NCBI GenBank assembly: GCA_963770635.1
Contig: CAVYQI010000002.1
Span: 210,515-274,514 of the forward strand
Direction: 5' to 3'
Origin: DASZIT01 sp963770635
GTDB lineage: Bacteria; Actinomycetota; Acidimicrobiia; Acidimicrobiales; RAAP-2
DNA: 64,000 nt
The translations under genes were made by a program, and so were the position numbers. Below, one piece after another: positions 36,451 to 44,364 of the stretch. Under the pieces are notes generated by a model. The model was not told the origin of the DNA and made no database searches. It saw only the letters and a program-made list of their open reading frames with translations. How positions within the stretch are numbered: position 1 is the stretch's first letter; every line of letters starts with the position of its first letter.

Positions 36451-37125
36451 ATGAGAGAAGAGGGCCAGGATGCGGGATCCCCGACCGAGATGCTGACCGG
36501 GGATGAACTGGCCTCCGTGCTCGGACGGTTCGGGTCGGCCACCCTGGGAGAGTGCGGCGCCCGCACCCTTCCACCCCGGGTGAGGCCCATCTGGCCCGGT
36601 GCCACCCTGGCGGCTCCGGCACTCCCGGTGAGCTGTACGCCCGGCGACAATCTGGCCATCCATGTGGCTGTGGCCCGTGCCCCGGCCGGCAGCACGCTGG
36701 TGGTGGATGTGGGCGATGTCCCGGATCGGGGGTATTTCGGCGAAGTGCTCACCACCGGTGCCCAAGCCCGGGGGGTCGTCGGTTTGGTCATCGACGGCGG
36801 CGTTCGGGATGTCGCCGCCCTTCGGGGCCTGGGGTTCCCGGTGTTCGCCTCCATGGTGGCATTGCCGGGAGCCGGCAAGGTGGCGGGCGGCACCGTCGGT
36901 CAGACCACTGAGGTGGCGGGGGTCCGGGTGGCTCTCGGGGATTGGGTGGTCGGTGACGTCGATGGTGTCGTCATCGTTCCCGGCGACCAGATCGAGGAGA
37001 TCGTGGCCGCGGCGCACGGCCGGACCCAAAAGGAGCTCGAGTATTTCGACTCGCTCCGTTCCGGTGCCACCACGGTGGAGCTACTCGGCCTGGACAGCTC
37101 GGTGGTGGAGGTGGAGCTGGAGTGA
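36451..37125 (+). CDS. RraA-like/4-hydroxy-4-methyl-2-oxoglutarate aldolase-family protein
   Basis: A 224-residue protein of the RraA/HMG-CHA aldolase fold. Conserved segments: VLGRFGSATLGECG, ARAPAGSTLVVDVGD, YFGEVLTTGAQARGVVGLVIDGGVRD (R and D of the metal/substrate site), PVFASMV, and DWVVGDVDGVVIVPGDQIEEIVAAA. These enzymes cleave 4-carboxy-4-hydroxy-2-oxoadipate or decarboxylate oxaloacetate; RraA itself binds RNase E. Context with an aldolase and Rid protein favours the metabolic role. ATG 36451 is 1 bp after the previous stop. Confidence 0.85.
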   Translation: MREEGQDAGSPTEMLTGDELASVLGRFGSATLGECGARTLPPRVRPIWPGATLAAPALPVSCTPGDNLAIHVAVARAPAGSTLVVDVGDVPDRGYFGEVLTTGAQARGVVGLVIDGGVRDVAALRGLGFPVFASMVALPGAGKVAGGTVGQTTEVAGVRVALGDWVVGDVDGVVIVPGDQIEEIVAAAHGRTQKELEYFDSLRSGATTVELLGLDSSVVEVELE

Positions 37126-37850
37126 CTGCATTCGATCTGGTGATCTTCGACTGCGATGGTGTTCTCGTCGACAGCGAACGGCTGGCGACCCGGACCGAGG
37201 CCGAGATTCTGTCTGGCCTCGGCTGGCGGCTCACGGAGTCGGAGATCGTCGAACGATTCGTCGGTCGATCAGCTGCGTACATGCACGGAGAGATCGAGCG
37301 ACATCTTGGCCGGAGCGTGGATTGGGACGCCGAGTTCGAGCCCCGCTATCAGGAGATATTCAGGCTCGAACTTGTTCCGGTGCCCGGCGTGGTCGATGCT
37401 CTTGATCAAATCACGGCCCCGACCTGCGTTGCCTCGAGCGGGAGCCACGAGAGGATGGAGCTCACTCTCGGGATCGCGGGCCTCTTCGATCGCTTCGATG
37501 GCCGCATCTACAGCGTCGATGAGGTGGAACGAGGCAAACCGGCTCCCGACATCTTCTTGCATACCGCCAACCAGATGGGGGTGACACCCGGTCGTTGCGC
37601 AGTCGTCGAAGACAGCGTGTCGGGTGTCACCGCCGGGCTCGCTGCCGGGATGGCGGTGTTTGCGTTCTCCGGTGGGGTCACCAGCGCATCCTCCCTGTCG
37701 ATCGATGGGGCGATCGTGTTCGACGACATGGGGGTACTTCCCGAACTGCTGCTTGCGGGTTATGGGCATATCGGACCGGCTGAACTCCCCATTGAGCCAT
37801 TTGCAGCGACGGGGGGCTCGGTCAACTGTCAGATGAGGAAACCTCGATAA
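37122..37850 (+). CDS. HAD-superfamily phosphatase/phosphomutase
   Basis: A 242-residue HAD subfamily IA protein: motif I DCDGVLVDSE near residue 10, motif II ASSGSHERM, Lys in ERGKPAPDIFL, and motif III acidic VVEDSVSGVTAGLAAGM. It would dephosphorylate a small phosphorylated metabolite, or act as a beta-phosphoglucomutase. Start GTG 37122 overlaps the RraA-like stop (GTGA), so it is the last gene of the aldolase operon. The 3' end overlaps the convergent VOC gene by 29 bp. Confidence 0.9.
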   Translation: MTAFDLVIFDCDGVLVDSERLATRTEAEILSGLGWRLTESEIVERFVGRSAAYMHGEIERHLGRSVDWDAEFEPRYQEIFRLELVPVPGVVDALDQITAPTCVASSGSHERMELTLGIAGLFDRFDGRIYSVDEVERGKPAPDIFLHTANQMGVTPGRCAVVEDSVSGVTAGLAAGMAVFAFSGGVTSASSLSIDGAIVFDDMGVLPELLLAGYGHIGPAELPIEPFAATGGSVNCQMRKPR

Positions 37851-38175
37851 ACGAGACCATGTTGCCTTCGGGATCGAAATAGGAAGCCTTTCGCGCCGCG
37901 GTTCCGATCGCGTCGATGGTTGGCCCGTCCAGTCCACGGTCCGCAATTTCTGCGACCGCCCGATCGAGGTCTGGAACCGACACGGTGACCAGGGCATGGC
38001 CGGCGTGGACTGGATCTTCGAGGAGGTAGAGCCAGGCTCCCTCGCGGATCTGCCACATGACTTCGTCGTCATTCACAATGATGTCCGCCGGTTTTCCAAG
38101 GAGGGCCTCGTACCAGACGATCGCCGCTTCGAGGTCGGCAGTGGCAACCCCGGCAAACAGCACGTCGATCGGCAT
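37822..38175 (-). CDS. Single-domain VOC/glyoxalase-like protein
   Basis: A 117-residue VOC protein: DVLFAGVATADLEAAIVWYEALLGKP, the central MWQIREGAWLYLLED strand, VTVSVPDLDRAVAEIADRG, and YFDPEGNMVSFIE with the C-terminal metal-type Glu. Proteins of this size are glyoxalase, bleomycin-resistance or ring-fission-like dimers; the reaction cannot be named. It is convergent with the HAD gene and divergent from the ABM-domain gene. Confidence 0.85.
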   Translation of the reverse strand: MPIDVLFAGVATADLEAAIVWYEALLGKPADIIVNDDEVMWQIREGAWLYLLEDPVHAGHALVTVSVPDLDRAVAEIADRGLDGPTIDAIGTAARKASYFDPEGNMVSFIEVSSSDS

Positions 38176-38310
38176 CCGAAGAGAATGTCAGAATCCCGCC
38201 TCGCCGGCAGCGTCCGATCGGGACCGGCGTCAGTTTCGATGTTCTCGGAGGCGCGGGCGCGGCCCCAGGTATACCGTGGCGGAAGGACGAAGCAATACGA
38301 GGGGATGGCC

Positions 38311-38913
38311 ATGTATCTACGCCTGACGACCTGGACGAATGCCACCGACATCGACGGCGGGATTGCCTACATGAAGGCCACGGCTCTCCCGGCTTTCCAG
38401 GAGCAGCAGGGTTACCGAGGATCCAGTGCGAGTGCCGACCGTTCGGCGGGGACGTTCGTCGTCCTTTCGATGTGGGCGACCGAGGCGGATCGGGACGCCA
38501 GTGAGAGCGCCCTCGGCAAGACTCGCAACGAAGCTTCCGAAATCATCGGTGGGACGGTAAAGGCCGAGAGGTTCGAGGAGTTGGTTTTCGAGGTCGTGAA
38601 GCCGCCCGTCCCGGGGTGCGCACTCATGGTTACGCCGTTCAGTATGGACCCGGCCAAGATCGACGAGAACCTCAACTTCTTCGAGAGCGAGGTACTCCCT
38701 CGGATCAAGGCGGCTCCCGGGTTCTGCGCGGTGCGCAACATGGTGAACCGGAACTCCGGCGAGGGCTATGTAGGAACGATGTGGGCGGACAGAGCGGCGA
38801 TGGACGAGCAAGCCGAGGGAGCCGCCACGTCCCGCCGGGAGGCTGCCGGCACCCACGGGATCTCCTTTGGCGACATCAGCCTTCGGGAGATCTTGGTGGT
38901 CGACACTCCGTAG
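38311..38913 (+). CDS. Two-domain dimeric alpha/beta-barrel (ABM-like) protein
   Basis: A 200-residue protein from ATG 38311, 7 nt after GAGGGG. Two ferredoxin-like halves: MYLRLTTWTNATDIDGGIAYMKATALPAFQEQQGYRGSSA, VVLSMWATEADRDAS, then LMVTPFSMDPAKIDENLNFFESEVLPRIKAAPGFCAVRNM, GYVGTMWADRAAMD. This is the antibiotic-biosynthesis monooxygenase/dimeric barrel pattern duplicated in one chain. Such proteins are small oxygenases or heme degraders, or have no known activity. A 74-bp gap separates it from the transglutaminase-like gene. Confidence 0.75.
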   Translation: MYLRLTTWTNATDIDGGIAYMKATALPAFQEQQGYRGSSASADRSAGTFVVLSMWATEADRDASESALGKTRNEASEIIGGTVKAERFEELVFEVVKPPVPGCALMVTPFSMDPAKIDENLNFFESEVLPRIKAAPGFCAVRNMVNRNSGEGYVGTMWADRAAMDEQAEGAATSRREAAGTHGISFGDISLREILVVDTP

Positions 38914-38987
38914 ACTTCCGGGAGGCCCCCCGCCTCGGGGCTCGAGTCCCGGAGAGGTCGACCGGATGTTCCGTGAGAGGCTGTTCC

Positions 38988-39878
38988 ATGGCGAACTTCG
39001 GCCTCCCGGGCGCCCAGGACTCCGGCTCCGCGTTCCGGGTCGTGAGTTGTAACATCGCCTTTCTCGTGTCGGAGCCGGCCGAGGTGGTCCTCCAGGTAGT
39101 GGCGTCAGCTTCCGCGGGCCACGTCGACGATGCGAACTTCGAAGCCCTGACCGATGGGAGGCCTTCGTCCTCACTGACCGAGCTCCGTGACCCGGAGGGG
39201 GCGACCATGCATGTCATCGGTTCTGATCCCGGTCAGTTGACGGTGAGCTACCGGGCTCAGATCCGAGTGCGAGAAGCGGGAAGCCCGGAGCATCCGCACG
39301 ACCCAACCGCCGACGGCCGGGACGTTCGTCCCTCGGATTACGAGCGCCAGGTGTATCTCCGTCCGAGCCGATACTGCCCGAGTGAACATCTCATCGGCTT
39401 CGCGGTAGCCGAGTTCGGGGCGGGCCCGGACGTCGGGGCTCGGATTGCCGCCATCACCGAATGGATACGCCAGCGGGTCGGATACGTGCCCGGCTCGAGT
39501 ACCGTGCACGACTCTGCGGAGGACACGCTCCTCACCGGCATGGGGACGTGCCGCGACTTCGCCCACCTCGGCATTGCTCTCTGCCGGGCCACCGGGGTTC
39601 CCGCCCGGTTCGCGGCTGTTTATGCTCCCGGACTCTCGCCCATGGACTTTCACGCGGTGTTTGAAGCCTTTCAAGACGGGCGCTGGTGCGCCTATGACGC
39701 CACCGGTCTGGCTCCCCGGTCGTCCCTCGTTCGAATCGTCACCGGTCGGGATGCGGCGGACACGGCTTTCGCGGCGGTGACCAGCGGGATCGCCGACCTC
39801 GAGCAGGTCGAGATCACCGCCACCGCCGAGCCCTCGCTTCCCGTCGACGATCATTCCCAGATCGTCGAGCTTGCCTGA
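38988..39878 (+). CDS. Transglutaminase-like superfamily protein
   Basis: A 296-residue protein from ATG 38988. The N-terminal half is a beta domain typical of bacterial transglutaminase-like proteins (RVVSCNIAFLVSEPAEVVLQVVASA...YRAQIRV). The papain-like core has the catalytic Cys in GMGTCRDFAHLGIALCRATGVPARF, His in DFHAVFEAFQDGRW and Asp in CAYDATG. It is probably a cysteine protease or amidase. No signal peptide. Often found alone or next to ATP-grasp/alpha-E proteins, which are absent here. Confidence 0.88.
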   Translation: MANFGLPGAQDSGSAFRVVSCNIAFLVSEPAEVVLQVVASASAGHVDDANFEALTDGRPSSSLTELRDPEGATMHVIGSDPGQLTVSYRAQIRVREAGSPEHPHDPTADGRDVRPSDYERQVYLRPSRYCPSEHLIGFAVAEFGAGPDVGARIAAITEWIRQRVGYVPGSSTVHDSAEDTLLTGMGTCRDFAHLGIALCRATGVPARFAAVYAPGLSPMDFHAVFEAFQDGRWCAYDATGLAPRSSLVRIVTGRDAADTAFAAVTSGIADLEQVEITATAEPSLPVDDHSQIVELA

Positions 39879-39944
39879 CTCTGCTGACAGGTCGACTCGA
39901 CCACTCCGCCATTCATCTTTGACCGTGGAGAGGGTCACCTGTCG

Positions 39945-39970
39945 CGAACCTTTCCCGCCCTCCGAGCGTC
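39945..39970 (+). promoter_or_regulatory. Possible ECF-type promoter upstream of the sigma gene
   Basis: CGAACC (39945-39950) and GTC (39968-39970) are spaced as a possible GAAC/GTC-type ECF promoter, 33 bp before the sigma factor start, and could allow self-activation. Weak evidence because the motif is short. Confidence 0.25.
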
Positions 39971-40002
39971 ACTATGTCCGTACGGGCACGTGAGTCGACT
40001 GA

Positions 40003-40569
40003 ATGGACGATGATCAGGTGAGTGAAGTGGGTGCGGACGTGGCTGACCTCGAGTCTTGGCTCGAAGAGGGCTATCCCCGTTCCTTTCGCACCGCCTGCCT
40101 CATCCTGGGCAACCGCTTCGACGCCGAAGAGGCGGTGCAGGAGGCCTTCTTGCGGGCATGGAAATTCCGGGCGTCCCTAGCCACCGGAGCCGACGTCAAA
40201 CCCTGGTTGTACCGGGTCGTCGTCAACACCTGCAACTCCAAGCTCCGCCAGGAGATCCCGCACCGGGACCGACGATCCGACGACCATGATCTGGCCGGTG
40301 TGTCGGCCATCGAGGACACGCCCGGACACATCGCATTGTCCCAGGATGTGGTCAAGGCCCTGCAGGGCCTGCCCCTCCACCTCCGGGTGGTGGTGGTGCT
40401 GCGTTACTACGCCGATCTCAGCGAGCGGGAGATCGCCATCTCCATCGGCCGGCGGCAGGGAACGGTCAAGTCGCGCCTGCACGAAGCCCGCCGTTTGCTG
40501 GCCGAGCATCCGGCTCTGAGGGCAGATGCCGATGACGATTCCGCTACTGACTCGGAGGCAATCCGGTGA
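40003..40569 (+). CDS. ECF RNA polymerase sigma factor
   Basis: A 188-residue ECF sigma factor. Region 2: YPRSFRTACLILGNRFDAEEAVQEAFLRAWKF, LATGADVKPWLYRVVVNTCNSKLRQE. Region 4: ALQGLPLHLRVVVVLRYYADLSEREIAISIGRRQGTVKSRLHEARRLL. The linker HRDRRSDDHDLAGVSAIEDTPGHIALSQDV is typical. It directs transcription of a small stress-type regulon. The next gene starts with GTG overlapping its stop (GTGA) and is the likely anti-sigma/membrane partner. Confidence 0.94.
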   Translation: MDDDQVSEVGADVADLESWLEEGYPRSFRTACLILGNRFDAEEAVQEAFLRAWKFRASLATGADVKPWLYRVVVNTCNSKLRQEIPHRDRRSDDHDLAGVSAIEDTPGHIALSQDVVKALQGLPLHLRVVVVLRYYADLSEREIAISIGRRQGTVKSRLHEARRLLAEHPALRADADDDSATDSEAIR

Positions 40570-41704
40570 CCATGATCGACGACGACGTGCTGGCCGAGGC
40601 ACTCCGGAGCGCGGCTGAGGACTTCGAAATCCCCGAGGGGGCAGGTGAGCGAATCCTGGCCGCCGCCCAGACCCCGAGGCCCACAACCCCTTCATCCCGC
40701 CTCCGAACGTTCGTGCCTCGGAGCGTGCGGGGCCGAATGGTTCTGGTGGCGGCCGTCGTGATCCTGGTGGCCGGCGGGATCACCCTCCCCCTGTTGGCCA
40801 CCAAGTCGAGCCCGTCGAGGACCGTTGCTGCCGGGCCGGCCCACGCCCCGACGGTCCCCAGTGCAACCGGCCCCGATCAGACCTCGAATGGTTTGGCGGT
40901 TCCGGGTAGCGCCGGAACCGCGGCACCCGGACCGCCTTCCGCCAACGGTGCGACCGGAGGCGCAGCCGCGCCCCGTCGTCATCGGTTCCCCCGCTCCCGG
41001 CGGGATCGGTCGGCCAATCGGCCCAGGTGGAGGCCAAGGGGTCGGTGAGCTTGACCATCGGCGACGGCAAGCTCGCATCGGCGATGACGAAACTCACCAC
41101 GCTGGTCGTCGGCTACGGGGGATTCGTTGCCAGCAGCCAGTCGCAGCTGGGTCCGGGAGACGCGAGCAATCCATCGACGGGGACCATTGTCCTGCAGGTT
41201 CCCGAGTCCTCCTTCGCCTCGCTCCTGGCCCAGGTGCAGAGCGTCGGCCATTCCACTTCGGTGACCACCACGTCCACCGATGTCACCGGGCAGGTGGTGG
41301 ATCTCCAGGCACGGATCACCGCCCTTCAGGCCAGCCGCCAGCAGTACCTGACCATCCTGTCCAAAGCGACAACCATTGGGGACATCCTGGCCGTCCAGAG
41401 CCAATTGGACTCTCTGCAGACCCAAATTGAACAGCTCCAGGGCCAGCTCGACGTCCTCAACAGCGAGACGACCTACGGCACCCTCACGGTGTCGCTGGCC
41501 GAGGCCGGAAGGAACCCCCTCCCGCCACCGCAACCGAGCACGGGACTGGGCAAGGCCTGGCACGACGGGGTCCATGGCTTCGTCGCCGGGTTTGACTGGC
41601 TGGTCCGGATCGCCGGCCCCACCCTGTTTGTCCTGCTCTGCCTGGCTGCCCTGGCTGTGCTTGGGAGATTCGGCTGGCGAGCCGTCCGCCGCCGGATGCT
41701 CTAA
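40566..41704 (+). CDS. DUF4349 membrane protein, putative anti-sigma factor, frameshifted
   Basis: First part from GTG 40566: a cytoplasmic N-terminus (DDDVLAEALRSAAEDFEIPEGAGERILAAA), a membrane segment at ~60-80 (RMVLVAAVVILVAGGITLPLLA), and a Pro/Ala-rich exported stretch. A frame change at about 40973 (a GCGCCCC run, one base missing) leads to a DUF4349 domain (EAKGSVSLTIGDGKLASAMTKL, coiled coil DLQARITALQASRQQYL...LDSLQTQIEQLQGQLDVL) and a C-terminal membrane helix (TLFVLLCLAALAVLGRF). Joined length is about 380. Pairing with the sigma gene suggests anti-sigma function by N-terminal binding. Confidence 0.78.
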
Positions 41705-41872
41705 CTGAGCCACGACATCTCGAAGCTGGTCACATCGACCGCGGTCGTTTCGATCGTCGAGGCCGAGATGTCTCCCGGTAACTCGATGGGCCGGCAAAGG
41801 GATTGTTGTGTCTGCAAATCGGCAGTACCGTGACGAAAGGGCACCAGCCAACCCGCGGCAAAAGGGGTATCT

Positions 41873-42169
41873 ATGGCATTCATCCAGATCATCGAGTTCA
41901 CGACGAACCGGCCGGACGAGTTTGAGGCGGTGGGCGACGAATGGCAAGCCAAGACTGAGGGTCGCCGCACGGCGACACGGGCCACCCTCACCCAGGATCG
42001 TGATCGCCCGAACACCTACGTCCAGATCGTGGAGTTCCCCTCCTACGAGGAGGCGATGGCCAATTCGGAACTTCCCGAGACGGCGTCCTTCGCCGAGCGG
42101 CTGCGCGAGCTCTGCGATGGCCCGATGGTGTTCCGAAACCTTGACGTGCGCAAAGTCGAAGAGATGTGA
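41873..42169 (+). CDS. Small dimeric alpha/beta-barrel (ABM-like) protein
   Basis: A 98-residue protein: MAFIQIIEFTTNRPDEFEAVGDEWQAKT, RATLTQDRDRPNTYVQIVEFPSYEEAMANS, FRNLDVRKVEEM. One ferredoxin-like unit, which would dimerise into a barrel. It is unrelated in length to the two-domain version at 38311-38913 but shares the fold type. Function unknown. Followed 34 bp later by a DUF1059 gene. Confidence 0.75.
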   Translation: MAFIQIIEFTTNRPDEFEAVGDEWQAKTEGRRTATRATLTQDRDRPNTYVQIVEFPSYEEAMANSELPETASFAERLRELCDGPMVFRNLDVRKVEEM

Positions 42170-42202
42170 CGACCAACGCCGAGTGAAGGAGGAGAATCCA
42201 TC

Positions 42203-42394
42203 ATGGGTAGGAAAGTTGCCGACTGTCGAGATTTCCCGAGCGAGAACGGGTGCACGCTCACAATTTCGGGTGAGGAGGACGAGGTGGTCACCGCCGCCAC
42301 CCAGCACGCCGTCGCGGCTCACGGGCACCAGGACACCGAAGAGGTTCGGACCTGGCTGCGCCAGAACCTGAAGGACGCGCCCGTGGGCGCCTGA
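42203..42394 (+). CDS. DUF1059 small protein
   Basis: A 63-residue protein with AAGGAGGAG before ATG 42203. MGRKVADCRDFPSENGCTLTISGEEDEVVTAATQHAVAAHGHQ matches the DUF1059 pattern: a conserved Cys-rich start (DC...GC) and an AVAAHGH-like segment with His. No activity is known. Likely same transcript as the ABM-like gene. Confidence 0.82.
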   Translation: MGRKVADCRDFPSENGCTLTISGEEDEVVTAATQHAVAAHGHQDTEEVRTWLRQNLKDAPVGA

Positions 42395-42496
42395 CGCTCG
42401 GGGATCGCGTCAACCCGTACACCTGGGTTGGCGGTCGTCGGAGGTGAATTGTGTGCTCTTCCCGTCCGGTGGGCGTTCGGAGGGCGCCACGTCCCC

Positions 42497-42919
42497 TCAG
42501 TGATTGGTGTAGTCGATGATCCCGGCGTCCTTGGTGCCGATGGCAAAGCAGAAGCAATGGATGGAGGCGTTGTCGCTCACCGGCCGGAGGGTATGGACGA
42601 CATCGGGCGGGATGTGGACGAGATCGCCCTGGGCGATCGGCCGCTCGTCGTCGCCCACCGTCATGATGCCCCGGCCCCGGAGGACGTAATAGAACTCATG
42701 GGTTGGGTGGGAGTGGGGGTCGACCTGCCCACCACCGGCCACCTCGAACTCGTTCACCAGCTCCAGGTAGCCGCCTTCGGTGATGTCCTTCAGCTCCCGG
42801 GATTTGACCATCCACCACACCGGGACGGTTCCGTTGTGCTCCACTATGGGGGCGACATCTTCGATGTTGCGCACGTCCATGGTCACGGGCCTGGCCACCT
42901 CCCAATCGATAGATTGCAT
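42497..42919 (-). CDS. Cupin-domain protein
   Basis: A 140-residue single cupin. Motif 1 GGGQVDPHSHPTHEFYYVLRGRG provides two His and one Glu; motif 2 DLVHIPPDVVHTL provides the third His, so a metal site is complete. Single-cupin proteins can be dioxygenases, isomerases or sensors. ATG 42919. Divergent from the AllA-like gene; a half-site GTGTCAGGC of the CTGAC-N6-GTCAG motif lies at 42941-42949. Confidence 0.85.
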   Translation of the reverse strand: MQSIDWEVARPVTMDVRNIEDVAPIVEHNGTVPVWWMVKSRELKDITEGGYLELVNEFEVAGGGQVDPHSHPTHEFYYVLRGRGIMTVGDDERPIAQGDLVHIPPDVVHTLRPVSDNASIHCFCFAIGTKDAGIIDYTNH

Positions 42920-43011
42920 CGGGCTGCCGATGCGCTGTCGGTGTCAGGCTAGTGCCGGGTCGTTGGACCGAAGGGGGGATCCGGACGGCCGGCCCGGGAA
43001 GGGAGGTGGAC

Positions 43012-43518
43012 ATGGAGGACGCCGTGGACCAGATCACCCCTGACCCGTTGACGTCGGAGGGATGGGCGCCGTTCGGCTGGCTACCGGTTCCCGACACCGA
43101 TCCCTCCGACGGCGAGGGGCGATTGGCGTTCGCCTGGGGGGATGCCCACGTGAACATCATCAGCCACCGGCGGGACGAGGTGCCGGTGCTCGAGGCGGGG
43201 TTGCGGTGCGAGGTGTTGTTTCGGCACGCCACCCACACCCAGGCGCTGATGCCCCTCGACGCCGCCGCCGTCATCGCGGTTGCACCCGCCGACACCGACC
43301 CCGCCCAGCCGGGCGGGCAGTCCGGGTTGCGGGCCTTCATCCTTCCGGCGCTCTCGGCGGTGGTGCTCCATCCAGGAACCTGGCACTGGGGCCCCTATCC
43401 GGTGACGGCCGATGAGGTGCGACTCTTCAACGTGCAGGGACTCCGGTACCGGGAGGACAACCAGAGTGTCGATCTGGCTGCCGCCGGCGCTGCTGTCGAG
43501 GTCCGGCTGGACGGCTGA
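43012..43518 (+). CDS. Ureidoglycolate lyase (AllA)-like protein
   Basis: A 168-residue protein from ATG 43012 with GGGAGGTGG upstream. Motifs: DPLTSEGWAPFGWLPVPD, AWGDAHVNIISHRRDEVP, FRHATHTQALMPLD, and LRAFILPALSAVVLHPGTWHWGPYPVTAD are the AllA signature (allantoin/ureidoglycolate breakdown to glyoxylate and urea). No other purine catabolic genes are in the window, so the call is by family, not pathway. Convergent with TetR gene 43524-44261 (6-bp gap). Confidence 0.82.
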   Translation: MEDAVDQITPDPLTSEGWAPFGWLPVPDTDPSDGEGRLAFAWGDAHVNIISHRRDEVPVLEAGLRCEVLFRHATHTQALMPLDAAAVIAVAPADTDPAQPGGQSGLRAFILPALSAVVLHPGTWHWGPYPVTADEVRLFNVQGLRYREDNQSVDLAAAGAAVEVRLDG

Positions 43519-43523
43519 GGGTC

Positions 43524-44261
43524 TCAGCCGGTGCGGGCCTTGGCCGTCCGACCGGCGGCCGGGGCGAACAGGGCCCGGTGGACCATGGTGGTGAGGGTGT
43601 CGAGGGCGGCCTCGTCGACCGGGGCGCCCATGAACTCGCGCATGAAGTGGAAACGGTCGAGCATGGCCAGCACCGCCATGCTGGTGACCTCCGGGTCGAG
43701 ATCGCCCGACGGGTGGGCAGCCGAAATCTGCGATGCCATCCCCTCGTGGAGCGCGGAGTACATCCGCCGGACCTGGTCACCGACTCCCTCGTCGATGTTG
43801 GCCAGGTCGGTCCAGGATCGGAACAGCGGTGCGTAGCGCAACCAGAGAGACGAGTAGCCACCGATCCAGGTCCGCAGATGGTCCCAGCTCTCGCCGTCGA
43901 GCGCGGTGCCCGCCTGAAGCATGGCGTCGTAGGAGAGGCTCGACGCCTCGGATGCCGCCTCCATGGTGAGGGCCCGGATCAGGTCCTCCTTGTTGGAGAA
44001 ATAGAGATAGAAGGTCCCGTGCGAGGTGTTGGCGATCTTGACCACATCGTTGACCCGGGTGCCGTAATAGCCCCGTTCGTCGAAGGCCTTCATGGCCGCG
44101 TCGAGCAGGTTGCGCATGGTCTGCCGGCCCTGGCTGCGCAGCGCCCGCTTGCTGGCCGGAATCCCGACCGCGGGGTCGGCCATCACCAGCGGGGCCACTG
44201 ACCCCGTCTTGTTCACCGGTCGCCGTGGGCGACCACGGCCCTTGCCCGCATTGGTGGTCAC
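43524..44261 (-). CDS. TetR-family transcriptional regulator, candidate master of the CTGAC-N6-GTCAG regulon
   Basis: A 245-residue TetR protein: DNA-binding helices in RQTMRNLLDAAMKAFDERGYYGTRVNDVVKIANTSHGTFYLYFSNKEDLIRAL, preceded by a basic AT-hook-like tail (GKGRGRPRRP) absent from the other TetR in this window. The C-terminal ligand domain is helical. The GTG start at 44261 faces the fused CoA-transferase gene, and a CTGAC-N6-GTCAG inverted repeat lies in between at 44295. The same motif is in other promoter regions, making this protein the best candidate regulator. The ligand is likely an acyl-CoA. Confidence 0.9.
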   Translation of the reverse strand: MTTNAGKGRGRPRRPVNKTGSVAPLVMADPAVGIPASKRALRSQGRQTMRNLLDAAMKAFDERGYYGTRVNDVVKIANTSHGTFYLYFSNKEDLIRALTMEAASEASSLSYDAMLQAGTALDGESWDHLRTWIGGYSSLWLRYAPLFRSWTDLANIDEGVGDQVRRMYSALHEGMASQISAAHPSGDLDPEVTSMAVLAMLDRFHFMREFMGAPVDEAALDTLTTMVHRALFAPAAGRTAKARTG

Positions 44262-44294
44262 AGAATCGAAATCGTACTCCGACCGATGACTAAC

Positions 44295-44310
44295 CTGACA
44301 TGGTGGTCAG
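44295..44310. promoter_or_regulatory. CTGAC-N6-GTCAG inverted repeat (site 2)
   Basis: CTGACATGGTGGTCAG, in the 103-bp gap between the TetR gene (-) and the fused CoA-transferase (+). Flanks extend the symmetry loosely (ACTAAC to the left, TGTTGGT to the right). Confidence 0.75.
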
Positions 44311-44364
44311 TGTTGGTGGGTTCCGTCGTGGGGTGGACCGCCCCGGGCCGGAGACGACCGGAGG

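Noticed and set aside
42932..42949. Additional copy of CTGAC-N6-GTCAG between cupin and AllA-like genes
   Set aside because: Only the right half GTGTCAGGC is present; the left half does not match.
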